Shown here: positions 1 through 11,117 of the stretch, piece by piece
Layout: every line of letters begins with the position of its first letter
How positions within the stretch are numbered: the first letter of the stretch is position 1
Assembly: GCA_028583605.1 (NCBI GenBank)
Contig: CM053331.1
Span: 12,012,857 to 12,076,856, forward strand
Source of the DNA: Dastarcus helophoroides
Taxonomy: Eukaryota; Arthropoda; Insecta; Coleoptera; Bothrideridae
Length of the DNA stretch: 64,000 nt
Direction: 5' to 3'
Position numbers and translations under genes: made by a program
Notes under the pieces: model-generated
The model's input: the letters and a program-made list of their open reading frames with translations, nothing else
What the model was told of the DNA's origin: nothing
Databases searched by the model: none

Positions 1-783
1 AAAGGGGGGAGTAAATTTTGTGTCAATTTTTATTTTAAAAATTTTAATTTTTTCTAGAGATTTTAATTTCATAAATTTAGGTTGTTTCTAACAAGTTGGA
101 TATTACATTCTGTCTTGATTAATTTTGGAGTTTTTCAGAATTAAAAGCTGAAATATGAAATTAGATTTTCGATAGGATTTGAAGTATTTTCCCTTAGCCG
201 AATGACGTAATAAAAATTCGATGTTTTAATAGCAAACCAGACATGCTGATGTAAAATATTACTGCTTGTTTATGAAATTCAAACATAACTTTCACTAATG
301 ATGCCTTCAGCTATTATTATTGTACGACTGACACATAAGTTACAACAGTTGTACTCATTTGTGCACAATCTTTATTCACTCGGACATAATCAATGGAGTT
401 TTACAACTTAATTATATTGTATGTATGTTAAGGGTGATTCTGAATATGCATAGAGTAAACTCCATAAACACTATTATAAACAGTAAGATACGTATAATTA
501 AGCCCTGCTTTATTAATTCACCAGTTTGTAATTAATGGATGAATATAATGGCTTGTAGTATCTAGAAAATTAACAATCCTAGTGAAACAAGTTATTTTCT
601 ATAATATGTTCAGAATTAAATAAATATTGTGTATTGTGTGTGCATGGGGTATTCGCATATTTCACCAACAATGCTCGATAGTGAATTCAGAACGCTAAAT
701 GCATAGAGTGTAGTAGACTTATGGTACCCCAATATTTCTTCTTTATTTGTCAAGATAAAATATTAAAACTTGCTGCATTTAAT
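1..783. other. AT-rich stretch without recognisable gene
   Basis: No coding region longer than noise, no splice-bounded exon and no repeat end was recognised here. It ends at the ATAT target duplication of the solo LTR. Confidence 0.6.
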
Positions 784-787
784 ATAT

Positions 788-1155
788 TGTAAGGAAATGT
801 AAATTATGGGATTTAGTATGTAAGAAAATTTTCTAAAAAGATCTGATAAGGGAAAGCGGGCGCGATCATGAAGCAAACGGCAGATAAGCGATCCAGAATT
901 TTTGGCAAACGATGAGCTTTATCTGCTTTTATCTGGATTTTTCTAAAACCCGGAAGTGAAAACTATATAAGGCGGTCGCCTTTCCCTCGAGTCAGTCAGA
1001 CAGAAGTTAGTTACTTAGTGTAGTTAGTTAGTGAGTTAGTAGTTAGAAGTCAATGAATAAGTTGGTAAATTGCAATTGTAGTGTTCCGAGTTCAGTTTAG
1101 AAATAAAGTGTTTTACAATCCACGTGGTAATCATTCGAACCGATAGCGCGCAACA
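788..1155 (+). repeat. Solo LTR of a gypsy-type retrotransposon
   Basis: This matches the LTRs at 42131 (+) and 58740-59054 (-). It begins TGTAAGGAAATG and ends in CA, and is flanked by the 4 bp target duplication ATAT (784-787 and 1156-1159), as expected for Ty3/gypsy integration. It contains a TATA box (964-970), a conserved CTCGAG followed by a TCAGT-like initiator, and an AATAAA signal at 1102-1107. No internal gag-pol follows, so LTR-LTR recombination has probably removed the body. LTR assignment rests on comparing three copies within this window. Confidence 0.8.
964..970 (+). promoter_or_regulatory. LTR TATA box
   Basis: TATATAA lies about 20 bases upstream of the conserved CTCGAG/TCAGT segment. 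It is kept as TATATAAGG in the copy at 42.3 kb and changed to TTATAAAG in the copy at 58.9 kb, so it is the likely core promoter of the retrotransposon. Confidence 0.6.
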
Positions 1156-2095
1156 ATATTTATGAGACCATGAGACGTCAAGTTTTGACATAAAAATGAC
1201 ATTCCTACTGTTGTCAGTTTTGCCAAAACTAATACCCACTTTTAATTTTTAAATAGAACACCGTGTATATTATTACATTTTTGGAATTTGTACAATTTTG
1301 TAAATACAATGTACCGGGTGGCCAACTAAGAAAGGACGCCTGCTATATCTCAGCAACGAATCACTTTACAGCTTTGGGAAAAAAATTTCAAAGTGGCCCT
1401 GGAAAATCGCTGGAAAATATTTTTGAAGTTCTAAAATGACCGGTAGATGGCGTAATAGGTAAGACTAAATAGAAAATTAGGATTTTCTCGAAATTTTGCC
1501 TAATTAAGGGATATGGAAAATAAATGTATTGTAATCCCAGAATATTTATGATTTGTTTTGCTTTCCACTTTTTGTTCTGTCTTGAAAAATAAAGTGGTGG
1601 GGAGAAGTCAAAAAAAAATTGTTTAATGCCATTTACTTCAGTTAGCCTTAAGGAAATTTAACAAATTTAGTCTTTATAGAAAGAGTGCTATTTAGTCTAT
1701 CGACGGCACTTTCACGTGTTTTTATTTTAAAATTATTGTCGCTGCTACAGTGCGTTATATAAAATGGTAACAAATTTCGCCGTTTTTCTAAAAAAAAATA
1801 AATAGAATGATATGTCAATTTGGATATCTTAAAATAGAGAATTAAAAGCCCTAAATATCAGTAAAAATCGCAATTCGATATCTTTTGTCTAACCGAAGAT
1901 ATTGACAAACAAAGTTTAAGTTATAAATAATCACATAGTTTGTCTACAAAACTGGTAAAGTGGCCCTTGAAAAAAGTTAACTGCGAAAATGAAATAAAAA
2001 AGTGCAAATCTTTAAGGTTGCAAATGTGTTTACTACCTGCTCTTCTAACTGAATTGTTATTTCCGCTTATACATTTCTTTATAAAATAAAAAATT

Positions 2096-2133
2096 GGTTT
2101 CAGGGGACAAGATTTGTATTTCAATTTTTAAAA
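2096..2133 (+). repeat. Fragment of the hairpin retroposon family
   Basis: The segment containing GGTTTCAGGGGACAAGATTT matches the inner part of the hairpin retroposons found at 14.2, 43.3 and 55.3 kb. It lies inside the long-TIR transposon and both ends are missing. Confidence 0.6.
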
Positions 2134-2189
2134 TTAAAAAGATTTAAACAAATGAAGAAGCATTTGACATGCTAACTAACCATTTATTT

Positions 2190-2470
2190 CGAATGCAAGA
2201 AAATGCAAGTGATGCTGCTAAATCTACGCGTGCAGTATCCCGAAAAACATAATCAAAGTGAAAGAGTTTTCCTTCGACTGATACATCGCATACGCACCAC
2301 AGGAAATGTGCATGTTGCTGTGTTCAGAAGATAACGTAGAGGTGGAATCGAACAAAATATTATAAATGTTTTAGAATATGTGAAATTAAATTCTCATTTA
2401 AGTGCTAGGACAATAGCTAATGACTTGGGGATATGCTGAACCACCGTTCAAAACCAGGTCCACGTGGCAG
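2190..2470 (+). pseudogene. Transposase N-terminal remnant (HTH region)
   Basis: Three frames together give pieces such as YPEKHNQSERVFLRLIHRIR, then RRGGIEQNIINVLEYVKLNS and ARTIANDLGIC. These resemble the DUF4817-like and helix-turn-helix part of insect Tc1/mariner-type transposases, where a YPE.. segment is followed by a second helix-turn-helix with ANDLGIS. Stops and frameshifts break it, and no DDE motif was found between here and the right TIR. It sits in the middle of the long-TIR transposon and so is probably its own old gene. The subfamily is uncertain. Confidence 0.55.
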
Positions 2471-3581
2471 GTAGATAGGAAGTGGAAGTCAGTTTTCTTG
2501 GCCATCCAGGTCCCCAGATCTGACTTGCCTTGATTTTAATTTGTCAGGCGAATAGAAGATCTTGTTTTTGCCAACAAGCCTACAAAAGAAAGGGCATGAT
2601 CGAAAGAATAAGAAACAATATTTAGAGGGGTAGAATGGTCAATGGTAAAAGTTAAAATTGCAATGTTGTTCATTCGTCAGAGGATTCACTTCATGAAAAT
2701 GATGGGCTGCAATCAGTTTGAACATCTAGGGCTCCAGTCAATAGAGGATATTAATTTAACATTTTTAATGTAATGCAGTGTCTTTTTTTTTACTTTTTTG
2801 AATATTAGATTGTTTCTTCGGTTAATTTTTTTACATTATTCACTGTTATTACTATTAGATCATTGAAGGTATGTTAATTACTTATTTTTATATTATGTAA
2901 GACAAATTCTAAACCTCCTCTGATTTCGTATTCTAAATGGTAAACAACGTCATCGAGCTTTTACGTTACTGAAATTTTATTTGCCAATATCTCCGGTTAG
3001 ATAAAATATATCGAGTTGCGGTTTTCACTGATATCTAGGGCTTTCAATTCTCTATTTTAAGATATCAAAATTAACATATCTTCCTATTTAATTTTTTTTA
3101 GAAAAAGGGCGAAATTTGTTACCATTTTATAGAACCCGCTGTAGCAGCGACAATAATTTTAAAATAAAAACATATGAAAGTGCCTTCGATAGACTAAATG
3201 ACACTCTTTCTATAGAGCCTAAATTTGTTAAATTTCATTTGGGCTAACTGAAGTAGATGGTATTTAAAAATTTTTTTTTTCGATGTGTCCCCACCACTTT
3301 ATTTTTAGAGATAGAAGAGAGAGTGTAGAACAAAAACATATTGAAACTACTCTAGGATTACGATGCATGCATTTTCAATGTACTTTAATTAAGCAAAATT
3401 TCGAGAAAATCCTAATTTTTTATTTAGCTTCACGTATTACGCCATCTAGCGGTCATTTTAGAACCTCAAAAATATTTTCCAGCAATTTTTCAGGGCCACT
3501 TTTCTCATTGAAATTTTTTTCGCACAACTGTGGGATGGTTCGTTGCTGAGATATAGCCGTGTAGTAGTGGGCCACCCGGTA

Positions 3582-4489
3582 CATAAAATAAATGATTTTT
3601 TATGTCCTGATAATTTTTTTAATCCATTTTATTTGTCAAATTAGAAAATCATGACTCATTCTGATTCTGTTTCTTAAATTTATTTCACATTTTTCAGGCC
3701 CAATTTGGAAATATTTAAATTTTTACTAATAAAAGTTGACAATATACTGAAAATTATTTTGAAATATGATTACGTGATATTTAAATTCTTAAAACGTCCC
3801 CTATGACAGCTAGTTAGTTAGTTAGTTAAATGTTACATAAAATTAATAAACATAATGTTTCGGACCAATAAGAGCCTAAAATAAAAAATCATCATTCTAA
3901 TTTATTGTAAGCGATCACACTAAATCCCCAAAAAATTATAACGAAAACTTAAGTTAATTTTTTCTGTTTTCACAGATATCTTATGTTCTTACTAAATAAA
4001 TCTTTATATTATATAAAAATGGAAACTGACGGTTAGGCCAAACTGCTAACTTTAGGAACTCGAAATTTTGCACAAGGGGTCCTCCTTTTGTAATGTAGGC
4101 GCACACTAAAAAGGGATTTTTTTTGGAAATTCGACCTCTAAGCGGGCCTAAAGGGACGTTAAAGTACGCTCTGACGTCTGTCAATGTGACAGGTTCTAGA
4201 GATATTCGATATACATCGATGTTTCAAAATTATTCGATGTTTCCATTAAAAACATCGAATAGTATTCGATGTTTTGCAAAGCAAAGAAATATCTGAAAAT
4301 ATTGATGTATTTTCATACGATGTGTCGATAGTGTGTCGTTGGTGTGTAGTCAAAATATATAAATATGAAATAATAACAATTCGGAAATGAATAATAACTT
4401 TTTTTTAGTCATAAAAATTATTTGAGGGGCAGACATGAGGACCTTTTTTTTTCAGAATATTATTGGGCGCAGTTGGGAAACACTGGTAG
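3582..4489. other. Non-coding, repeat-like stretch
   Basis: No gene was recognised. At 4200-4345 there is a cluster of ATTCGATGTTT-like words in both orientations. The stretch 4020-4180 has phrases that look like dispersed insect repeats but no family was identified. Confidence 0.4.
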
Positions 4490-6240
4490 CGACACCTAAG
4501 GATCGCTACGTGGAATGTACAGAGTATGTACCAAAGTGGTAAAACACATAATATTGTAAAAGAAATGAGTAGATTGGAGGTGGCTCAACTCAAGATAGTG
4601 CGAAGTACAGAAACACACAATCTACCACTCAGGAAATGATGTCCCGCGGCACAGAAATAGCACTGCAATTATAGTGGCACCACACATCAAATCGCTAGTC
4701 AAGTTCTTTGACTCCTTATCAGATAGGATGATACTCCTGCACTTACAAGTAACCCCAGTGGACCTAAATATTATACAGATATACGCACTACTGCCGACAA
4801 AGACGAAACAACCATCGAAGATTCCTTAGAACAACTGGAGAGTCTGATTAAGATTACCAAAAAACATAAGCTGACTCTCTTAATGGGTGATTTTAATGTC
4901 AAACTTGGAAATGACAAGGTGAATAATGTCACAGGTTACGGACTCGGAGAAAGAAACGATCGAGGAGATCGTCTGGTGCGCTTCTGCCAGGAGCATAACA
5001 TGTTGCTGAGTAATACCTTTTTCAAGCTCCCTAACCGGAGAATTTATACTTGGAAGTCTCCAGCGGACTCAACCCACAACATAGTAAGGAACCAGATTAA
5101 TTACATTGCCGCACCAACCAGGTTCAAAAATTGGATAAAATCCGCAAAGACATATCCCGGAGCAGATGTTTTCTCAGATCATAACCCGGTTGTGTGCAGG
5201 CTCATGATGAGATTAAAGCATATAGAGAAAAGAGTCCTGAACAACCGAATAGAAGTACAGAAGCTTTCTGATCCCAAAATTGCCCAACAGGTGCAGAAAC
5301 GTCTACAGAATGAAATAGTAAACCTCGATTAAAGCACAAACGACTTAAAGGATAGATGGAATAAGATAAGGGTAGCTATCCAGACGACTTGTACACCCCT
5401 TCTTAAAAAGGACAGAACAAGGAGACAGGAATAGATAACCGAAGACATACTAAACATGATGAAAGTATAAAAACAAAAACAGAGAAAAATATCGAGAATC
5501 TTACAATAAGATCAGATCAAAGTTAAGTGAAATCAAGGAAAAATTGCTCTCTGAAAAATGTAAGAAGATTCAACAGTACGAGAAGAAATAAGATTTCCAT
5601 AATATCCACCAGAGAATTAAGGAAGTAACGAAGAAGAAAAAGAAAAACAGCTCTTGCACAAGCATATTAGATGCTAAACGAAATCTTACTTCAGAATCTT
5701 CAAAAATCCTGCAAACCTGGAAAATACACGTCGAGCAGCTTTTTGACACCACTCGCACTGAGTACATTTCTGAGGAAACAGTTACAGGACCCCATATTTT
5801 AAAATCAAAGGTTGAAAATGCCATTCTATCTCTTAAGGGTAACAAAGCGCCAGGTCCAGACAACATTCATGGCGAAATATTAAAGACTTTGTCCAAAACA
5901 GGCAGCAAATTTCTTAATATCATTACTGATCTCTTTAACAAGATATACAACATAGGACAGATCTCCGAAAAGTGGCTGCAATCAATTTTCGCTGCTGTCC
6001 CTAAAAAGCCAAATGCAACAGCTTGCGATCACCGTCGTTTAATAAGTCTAATTAATTAATCATTTGACAAAAGCTTTTACTAAAGTTATTTATAGAAGGA
6101 AATATACTAAATGTGATGCAAATATCAGTGAATTTGGCTTCCGAAATGGCCTTGGAATCAGAGAAGCAATTTTTGGCCTCATCAATGCTGTAGAGATATG
6201 AACAAAGATGCGTATCTAGCTTTTATTGATTTCTCTAAGG
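4490..6240 (+). pseudogene. RTE-type retrotransposon, endonuclease and start of RT
   Basis: This is the 5' half of an RTE-like ORF. The apurinic-type endonuclease is readable from 4883 as MGDFNVKLGN, then GLGERNDRGDRLVRFCQEHN, RRIYTWKSP, and the catalytic C-terminus GADVFSDHNPVV (GDFN and SDH are the hallmark motifs). Upstream, 4490-4880 encodes the N-terminus in broken frames, starting near ATWNVQSM. From 5820 the RT fingers appear (NKAPGPDNIHGEILK), then PKKPNA and INAV.RCMNKDAYLAFIDFSKA. Multiple stops and frameshifts lie at 5330-6190. The ORF is cut at 6240 by a hAT-type insertion and resumes at 7045. It is a dead copy. Confidence 0.8.
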
Positions 6241-7036
6241 CAGGGGTTCTCAAAGTTTTTCTTAGGCAGGCCAATTTAATATTAGCGAAATTTTTGGCGG
6301 GCCAAAAAAAACGGAATAAAATCAAAACAATAACCACGATTTTTTTGTTTCAAATATATTTTACTATTTCTTTTTTTTATTAGTATACTAAATTTAATAT
6401 AAATATAAATCCTTAATTATATTAAAATAAAAATAAAAAAAAAATAACTGAAATCCATCTTAATATATAATAATATAAATCTGTAACTGTAACAACATTA
6501 ATTATAAAATCAATCAATTTTTTAACACGAAAGTAAAATCACTCTTATTGTAAATACAGAACTATAACTATAGCAAGTGGAGCAGTGCATTTTTGAATAT
6601 TCGTTAATATGGCATAGGCTTGTATTGCTCAGGGCAACTGGGTAGGCAGGACAAGGTCTGGTGGTACAGTTGTAGTGTGCGGTACAGCGCACATCATTAA
6701 AAAAAATGATAAATTTGTTACTGATTTCTTGAAATTCTTTGTTGAATTAGATGGGGCAGAAATGATTGACAGTTCTGTATATATTTGAGACTACTATATC
6801 ATATTTCTGTACAAATGTGTAATAACTAGATTAGATATACTAAAATATTTTTTTATATAAACTAAACAATATTTTATTAATACAAACTCTTATGGTTAAG
6901 GTTCTGTATGATTTTTTTTTTAAATACTAAAATATTTTATTGCATATTATTTGTAATATTTATTATTTATTTTTATTTTACTATTTACTTATTTATTTTT
7001 TAATAAATATCGCGGGCTGCACTTTGGGAACCCCTG
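6241..7036. mobile_element. Non-autonomous hAT-type element
   Basis: The termini CAGGGGTTCTCAAAG and, reversed, CAGGGGTTCCCAAAG are typical of hAT transposons. An exact 8 bp target duplication CTCTAAGG flanks it (6233-6240 and 7037-7044). The 796 bp interior is AT-rich and has no transposase. Removing the element and one duplication rejoins the surrounding RTE reading frame (FSKA followed by FDNLK), so it inserted into an existing RTE copy. Confidence 0.9.
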
Positions 7037-7044
7037 CTCTAAGG

Positions 7045-7944
7045 GCTTTGACAATCTAAAGTAGGAACAACTGCTGGCAGTACTTCAAAGAGTGGGTAGC
7101 GATGACAGTGGCATCCGTATTGTGGTGAATCTTTACTGGGGTCAGCATGAGAGGATAAAAGTAGGCGACTCTTTCAACGAAAATTTACATAGTAGTCATC
7201 GCTAGCAGTATTAAAGAGTTGCACCACCTCCTCGAAAGGGCGAAAAAGAAAGCGAAGTTCACGGATTGAGTCTTAATATAAATAAAACCAAGAGGATGCT
7301 GATTAGTAGAAGTCATGAACCCGTCAGACAAATATTACTAGACAATCAGTCAGTCGACCATGTAGACTCACATAACCATCTCGGGACGACTGTGAACACA
7401 AGATGGGATCAGGCCATGAAAATCAGAACTAGCATTAAGAGATCCAGAGCAGCATTTGGTAATATCAGGAATTTATTTGTTTACAAAGAGAGGGAGGGAC
7501 AGATCTTTATTCATAAAGATCTGCTCCTCCCTATAAAGATAAGACTGACCAGATGCTACATATTCCCAATCTTGCTGTACGGTATGAAGGCATGGACGCT
7601 GACCAAGGTGTTGATGAGGAAGCTGGAGGCTCTTGAGATGTGGCTGTATTGACGTATTCTCCGAATATCCTAAGTGGACCATATTACCAGCGAAGAAGAG
7701 CTACGTCGAAAATGGCTTAATAAAGAAATTTCTTTCATAATTAAAAAGGGGAAACTTGAATACCTCGGCCATGTTATGGGGAACGATAAATATCGCCTCC
7801 TACGGCAGAAGGGGCCCAGGCATTCTTGGCTACAAAACTTGCGCCAATGGTTTAGACTTACATCTGTCCAACTATTTAGAAACGTCACAAGGAAAATCAG
7901 AATTACTATGATGATAGCCAACGTCGGTAAAGGATAAGGCACAC
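7045..7944 (+). pseudogene. RTE-type retrotransposon, RT thumb and C-terminus
   Basis: This continues the ORF cut at 6240. The frame runs from FDNLK through LLAVLQRVG, then two readable stretches at 7266-7652 (YGMKAWTLTKVLMRKLEALE) and 7674-7937 (KLEYLGHVMGNDKYRLLRQ, SWLQNLRQWFRLTSVQLF). These C-terminal words are characteristic of RTE-clade LINEs. The segment that should contain the catalytic YADD motif, between 7180 and 7265, is deleted, so the enzyme could not work. Within 7490-7540 a short inverted duplication (AGATCTTTAT and ATAAAGATCT) interrupts the frame. Confidence 0.8.
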
Positions 7945-7970
7945 GATGATGATGATGATGATGATGATGA
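7945..7970 (+). repeat. (GAT)n tail of the RTE copy
   Basis: About nine GAT units follow directly after the ORF end and a short GGCACAC. Simple repeats of this kind are the usual 3' tails of RTE elements and mark the true 3' end of the insertion. Confidence 0.8.
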
Positions 7971-8019
7971 ATGCAAATACGTAATATTTTATTGTGTTCG
8001 CACTTGTAAGCTTAATCTT

Positions 8020-8340
8020 TATGGATATTTGTTTCTAAAGACTGCGAGATGTTCACTCTGCCCAATATCAAAATTATGTGATGTTTGACCTATGTAGACA
8101 GCATTACTCGGAGCAATTCAATTTATAAATACCAGATTTACCAAGCTGGGAAGTTTTTTTGTCTCGAGTTAAAAATCATGTTATTGAACATATTAAATTA
8201 TTCATAGCCAGGTGTCGCCTGGGATGTACGAGAAATTATATTATTTATCCTTTTTGCGATGTTATCCTATGAATGATCTTTTTAAAATATCCATTATTGC
8301 TATAACCTATTTGCAAGAGTCTGTGATCCTTAGAACTTGA
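8020..8340 (-). pseudogene. Penelope-like element, GIY-YIG endonuclease remnant
   Basis: Read on the minus strand, 8340 to 8020 gives NNGYFKKIIHRI, then GKSGIYKLNCS, and after a one-base shift AVYIGQTSHNFDIGQSEHL. GIY followed by YIGQT and EH is the GIY-YIG nuclease signature, and the NGY..K.IHRI segment before it is typical of the region between reverse transcriptase and endonuclease in Penelope-like elements. Stops and at least two frameshifts break it. No reverse transcriptase part is found nearby. It lies directly after the RTE tail. Confidence 0.65.
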
Positions 8341-8535
8341 AAGCATAATAACAACCGAACAAACTATTGATATAACGGCCGACGATGCTGAAAAGCGAAA
8401 CTTGGTCAAGTCATACCAAATATTTGTTCAAAAATTATAAAAAAATTTTTATTTTTGCTGTTGTGTTTATTGTCAATACAGTTTATTAGTTATGAATATT
8501 GATGAATTCCACATAGTAAGGGTTAAAAAATCCAC
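8341..8535. repeat. Terminal-repeat-like piece of a Penelope-type element
   Basis: This contains a GACGATGCTGAAAAGCGAAAC motif at about 8380-8402, of the same general kind (GA-GA, small hairpin, GAAAC) as the ribozyme-like repeats elsewhere. Its last 40 bases, with GTTATGAATATTGATGAA, match the end of the hammerhead-bearing repeat at 52760-52798. It is adjacent to the GIY-YIG remnant, so it may be part of the same element. Confidence 0.4.
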
Positions 8536-9131
8536 TTTTTATGTCCATTTTATTAAAATTTTAGCTTTTTACAAACAGCTGATAAAATCTTGCCCTATGA
8601 AGGAAAACTTCATAGAACTGAACTATGAGCATACATATTATGTAATGTAGATGTACTTAAAGATTCGTTTACCAATATTATCTAAAAAAGGGGAATATGG
8701 ACATCCATCCATCCATCTGATGGGCACAAAATATAAGCGCAAATGTTGTACAACAGGTTTTGACACATTGTACTCTTATCTATTTATCTGAGAATAGTTC
8801 ACAATTATATGTATATGTTAGTACTTAGTACCTAATGTGTTAATGATACAATTATGTGGTGAAAGGTATAATGTGATTGGTTTATTGTGGCAGTAATTTC
8901 AAATTTGGAGCCATTGTCTTTCATTTCATGAAATATAATAGCCTTGGTATAAGTGAGTAATTCGGTTAATTCATAGGTGAACGAACATTAATGAATTCTT
9001 TGCATAGTTGTAAAACCAATTGCTTCGTTTTTGGTGGTATGTGTGATTTGAAGAAATCAATTTTTTTATGTAGGTGATATTTTCCATGTTTATGTGATTA
9101 ACTTGATCAATTTTTAATGAAAAGACAAATA
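8536..9131. other. Unassigned AT-rich stretch
   Basis: No gene, repeat end or RNA was recognised here. It lies between the Penelope-type piece and the 3' end of the reversed Jockey/CR1-like LINE. Confidence 0.4.
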
Positions 9132-10862
9132 TTTTTCTTAGGTTTAATTCACTCGAAAAGGGCAACCCCATTATGCCTTCAAAGCACTGCTAGTAGGATG
9201 CGGCAACAAGGATAGTTGGATATGAACCGTTTTCTTAAACAAGGACAGGTTGTAATATTTGGAAAAAATTCCTTTCGGTAGTGAGTTCCATAGCTTGGAA
9301 GTTCTACAAAAAAGACAGTCTCCGTAGCCAGAAATCCTCACTGTGTCAACTGGACCGCACAGGAATTTGCTGCCTCCGACTCCCTTGTATACCTCAAAAA
9401 TCTTGCCCTTATAGGGATCAATCCTATTAGTTCCTGCGAACATCTCCCATTATAGTACTTATAGAAAAAAGATAAGTCACCAACCATCCGCCTGTGCTCT
9501 AGTGTTTTGAGAGAATCTGTCAAACTCTCACCATCAATTAGGAGAATCGCTTTTCTTTGAATTGAATGCAAAAGTGCTAAAGTGTGCTTTGGGGCTGAAC
9601 TTCAAACATGAGAACAGTATTCTAGTGTTGGCCTTACTTTAGCTTTGTCTAGTGTGAGTAGCTGATGAGATGTGAAATACTTTTTAGCTCTAAAAAGAAG
9701 CCTAGCTTCTGATAGGCAGACTTGGCAATGGCTCGCACATGATCGTCCCAAGAGAAGTTAGTGCATTCACTCCTAGGATAGACAGATTAGATCCCATCGG
9801 GAGGATTTTACCCTCCATTAGTTTGTTTGTTGCATTATCCCTTGATATTTTTTTAGATAAAACCGCGGTCTTAGTTTTGGAAGCGTTGAGATTGACCAAA
9901 TTTTTCTTACCCTCTTCCAGAATGATTTTAAGATCCCGATAATCATCTGTATCTCTTGTTCCCTTAGTCGATCTGAAGCAGCGACGCATAATGGTTTGTG
10001 GAAGAAAAAAGAGGACACCAGGCTACTTTTATCTCCATAGCTGTAAATCGGATTGGAAGTTGAAGCTAAGAGATCGTTTATATATAACAGAAACAAAGTA
10101 GGAGATAGGACAGACCCCTGAGGCACCCCTCCATTTATCGCAAATGTCTCGGATGGGATGCCATCGACGAAGACCTGAAGAGATCTGTCAGCGAGAAAAT
10201 TGGATATCAAATGACAGAGTCCAGGAAGAAGATCATAAGATGTTAATTTGGCGAGAAGAGATCAGTGCCAGATTCTGTCGATGGCCTTTGACATATCCAA
10301 TGCCACAACCCTAGCCTCACCATGTTTTTCCACAACTGAGTTACAGATATGAGTAACATATGCCAGTAGATCGCCAGTTGAGCGTTATTGTCTGAAATCG
10401 TATTGCCTGTTCGAAATAATTCTATTTTCCTTCAGATATTTGAGAATCTCGATGTTAATAACCTTTTCCATCACTTTAGATATAACGGGCAACAAAGATA
10501 TAGGGCGATAGTTGTTAGCTAGATTCCTCTTACCCTTTTTAGGGACAGGTTGGACCCTAGCAGATTTTCAGATGTTAGGGAATACACCGTTGTTGTAAGA
10601 GAGTGATTAGGACAAGAGTCTGTTCTGAAGCACACTTCTTGAGAACAACAATACCATCAAGCCCAGAAGCTTTCGAGGTGTCGAGCTCGAGAAGAATCTT
10701 CCTTGCGTTGTCTGAAAACAACTTCAGGCATCTAAGTGCCAACAACCTTAGGAAGAATAAGAGGATCTGCGTTTCGAGAATCAAGGTTGGAATTTTAATA
10801 AAGTTGGCAACTTTCTTGAAACATTTTAAGTTTGCAGTTCTACCAAAACTTTTCAAATAAAA
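9132..10862 (-). pseudogene. Jockey/CR1-like LINE ORF2, copy A
   Basis: A minus-strand, 5'-truncated non-LTR retrotransposon. From 10.8 kb downward the RT appears as LLELDTSKASGLDGI and VLKKCA, then (10210-9990) ISNFLADRSLQVFVDGI, GGVPQGSVLSPTLFLLYIND, and a damaged catalytic box YSYGDKSS where YADDSS is expected. The C-terminal part (9989-9180) contains NASKTKTAVL, SIQRKAILLIDGESLTDSLK, the RRMVGDLSFFYKYY segment and RTSKLWNSLPKGIF. It ends at about 9132 in the 3' UTR sequence shared with copies B-F (GTTTGAAGGC.. to GAGTGRATTAAACTTA). Frameshifts separate all blocks. The clade call (Jockey versus CR1) is uncertain; the LINE call is firm. Confidence 0.8.
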
Positions 10863-11065
10863 TCAAGACAACTGTACTTAAAAAAAATCGGACAGGAGGT
10901 AGACAGACTCGGACCATTTAGGGTGCCACAGCAGTTAATAGATTAATTTTTTGAGGTAAAAACTTCTTTAGGGATGTTGATCAATAGATAGAGGGTAAGC
11001 TTATGGTTAGCGTCACCATCACGCTGATTTAGCTTGATGATGACGAGAAACGTTTCCTTCTTCTA

Positions 11066-11117
11066 CTCGCAGGCATAATAAGTCTACTCTTTGCGAGAGG
11101 ATTGTACTTAAAAAAGA
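11066..11117 (+). repeat. Isolated 3' end of the Jockey/CR1-like LINE (copy F)
   Basis: CTACTCGCAGGCATAATAAG followed by CTCTTTGCGAGAGGATT and an A-rich end matches, with changes, the last 55 bases of copies A-E. It is a very short 5'-truncated insertion. Confidence 0.6.

Larger units (their letters stand above)
1314..3579. mobile_element. Long-TIR DNA transposon, TA target site
   Basis: The ends are CCGGGTGGCCAACTA and, on the other strand, CCGGGTGGCCCACTAC, each next to a TA (1312-1313 and 3580-3581). The inverted repeats run about 600 bp (roughly 1314-1910 against 2975-3579) with many point differences, so the copy is old. TA duplication and the internal helix-turn-helix remnant point to the Tc1/mariner (IS630) superfamily. 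TIRs this long are unusual for the group, and the DDE part is missing. Confidence 0.8.

Noticed and set aside
8374..8405. Hammerhead-like CCGACGATGCTGAAAAGC then GAAAC
   Set aside because: The core U4 is C, stem II does not close next to the core, and the flanks do not form stem I. At most a decayed relative.
11030..11062. TTGATGATGACGAGAAACG as a hammerhead
   Set aside because: C3 is T and there is no room for stem II.
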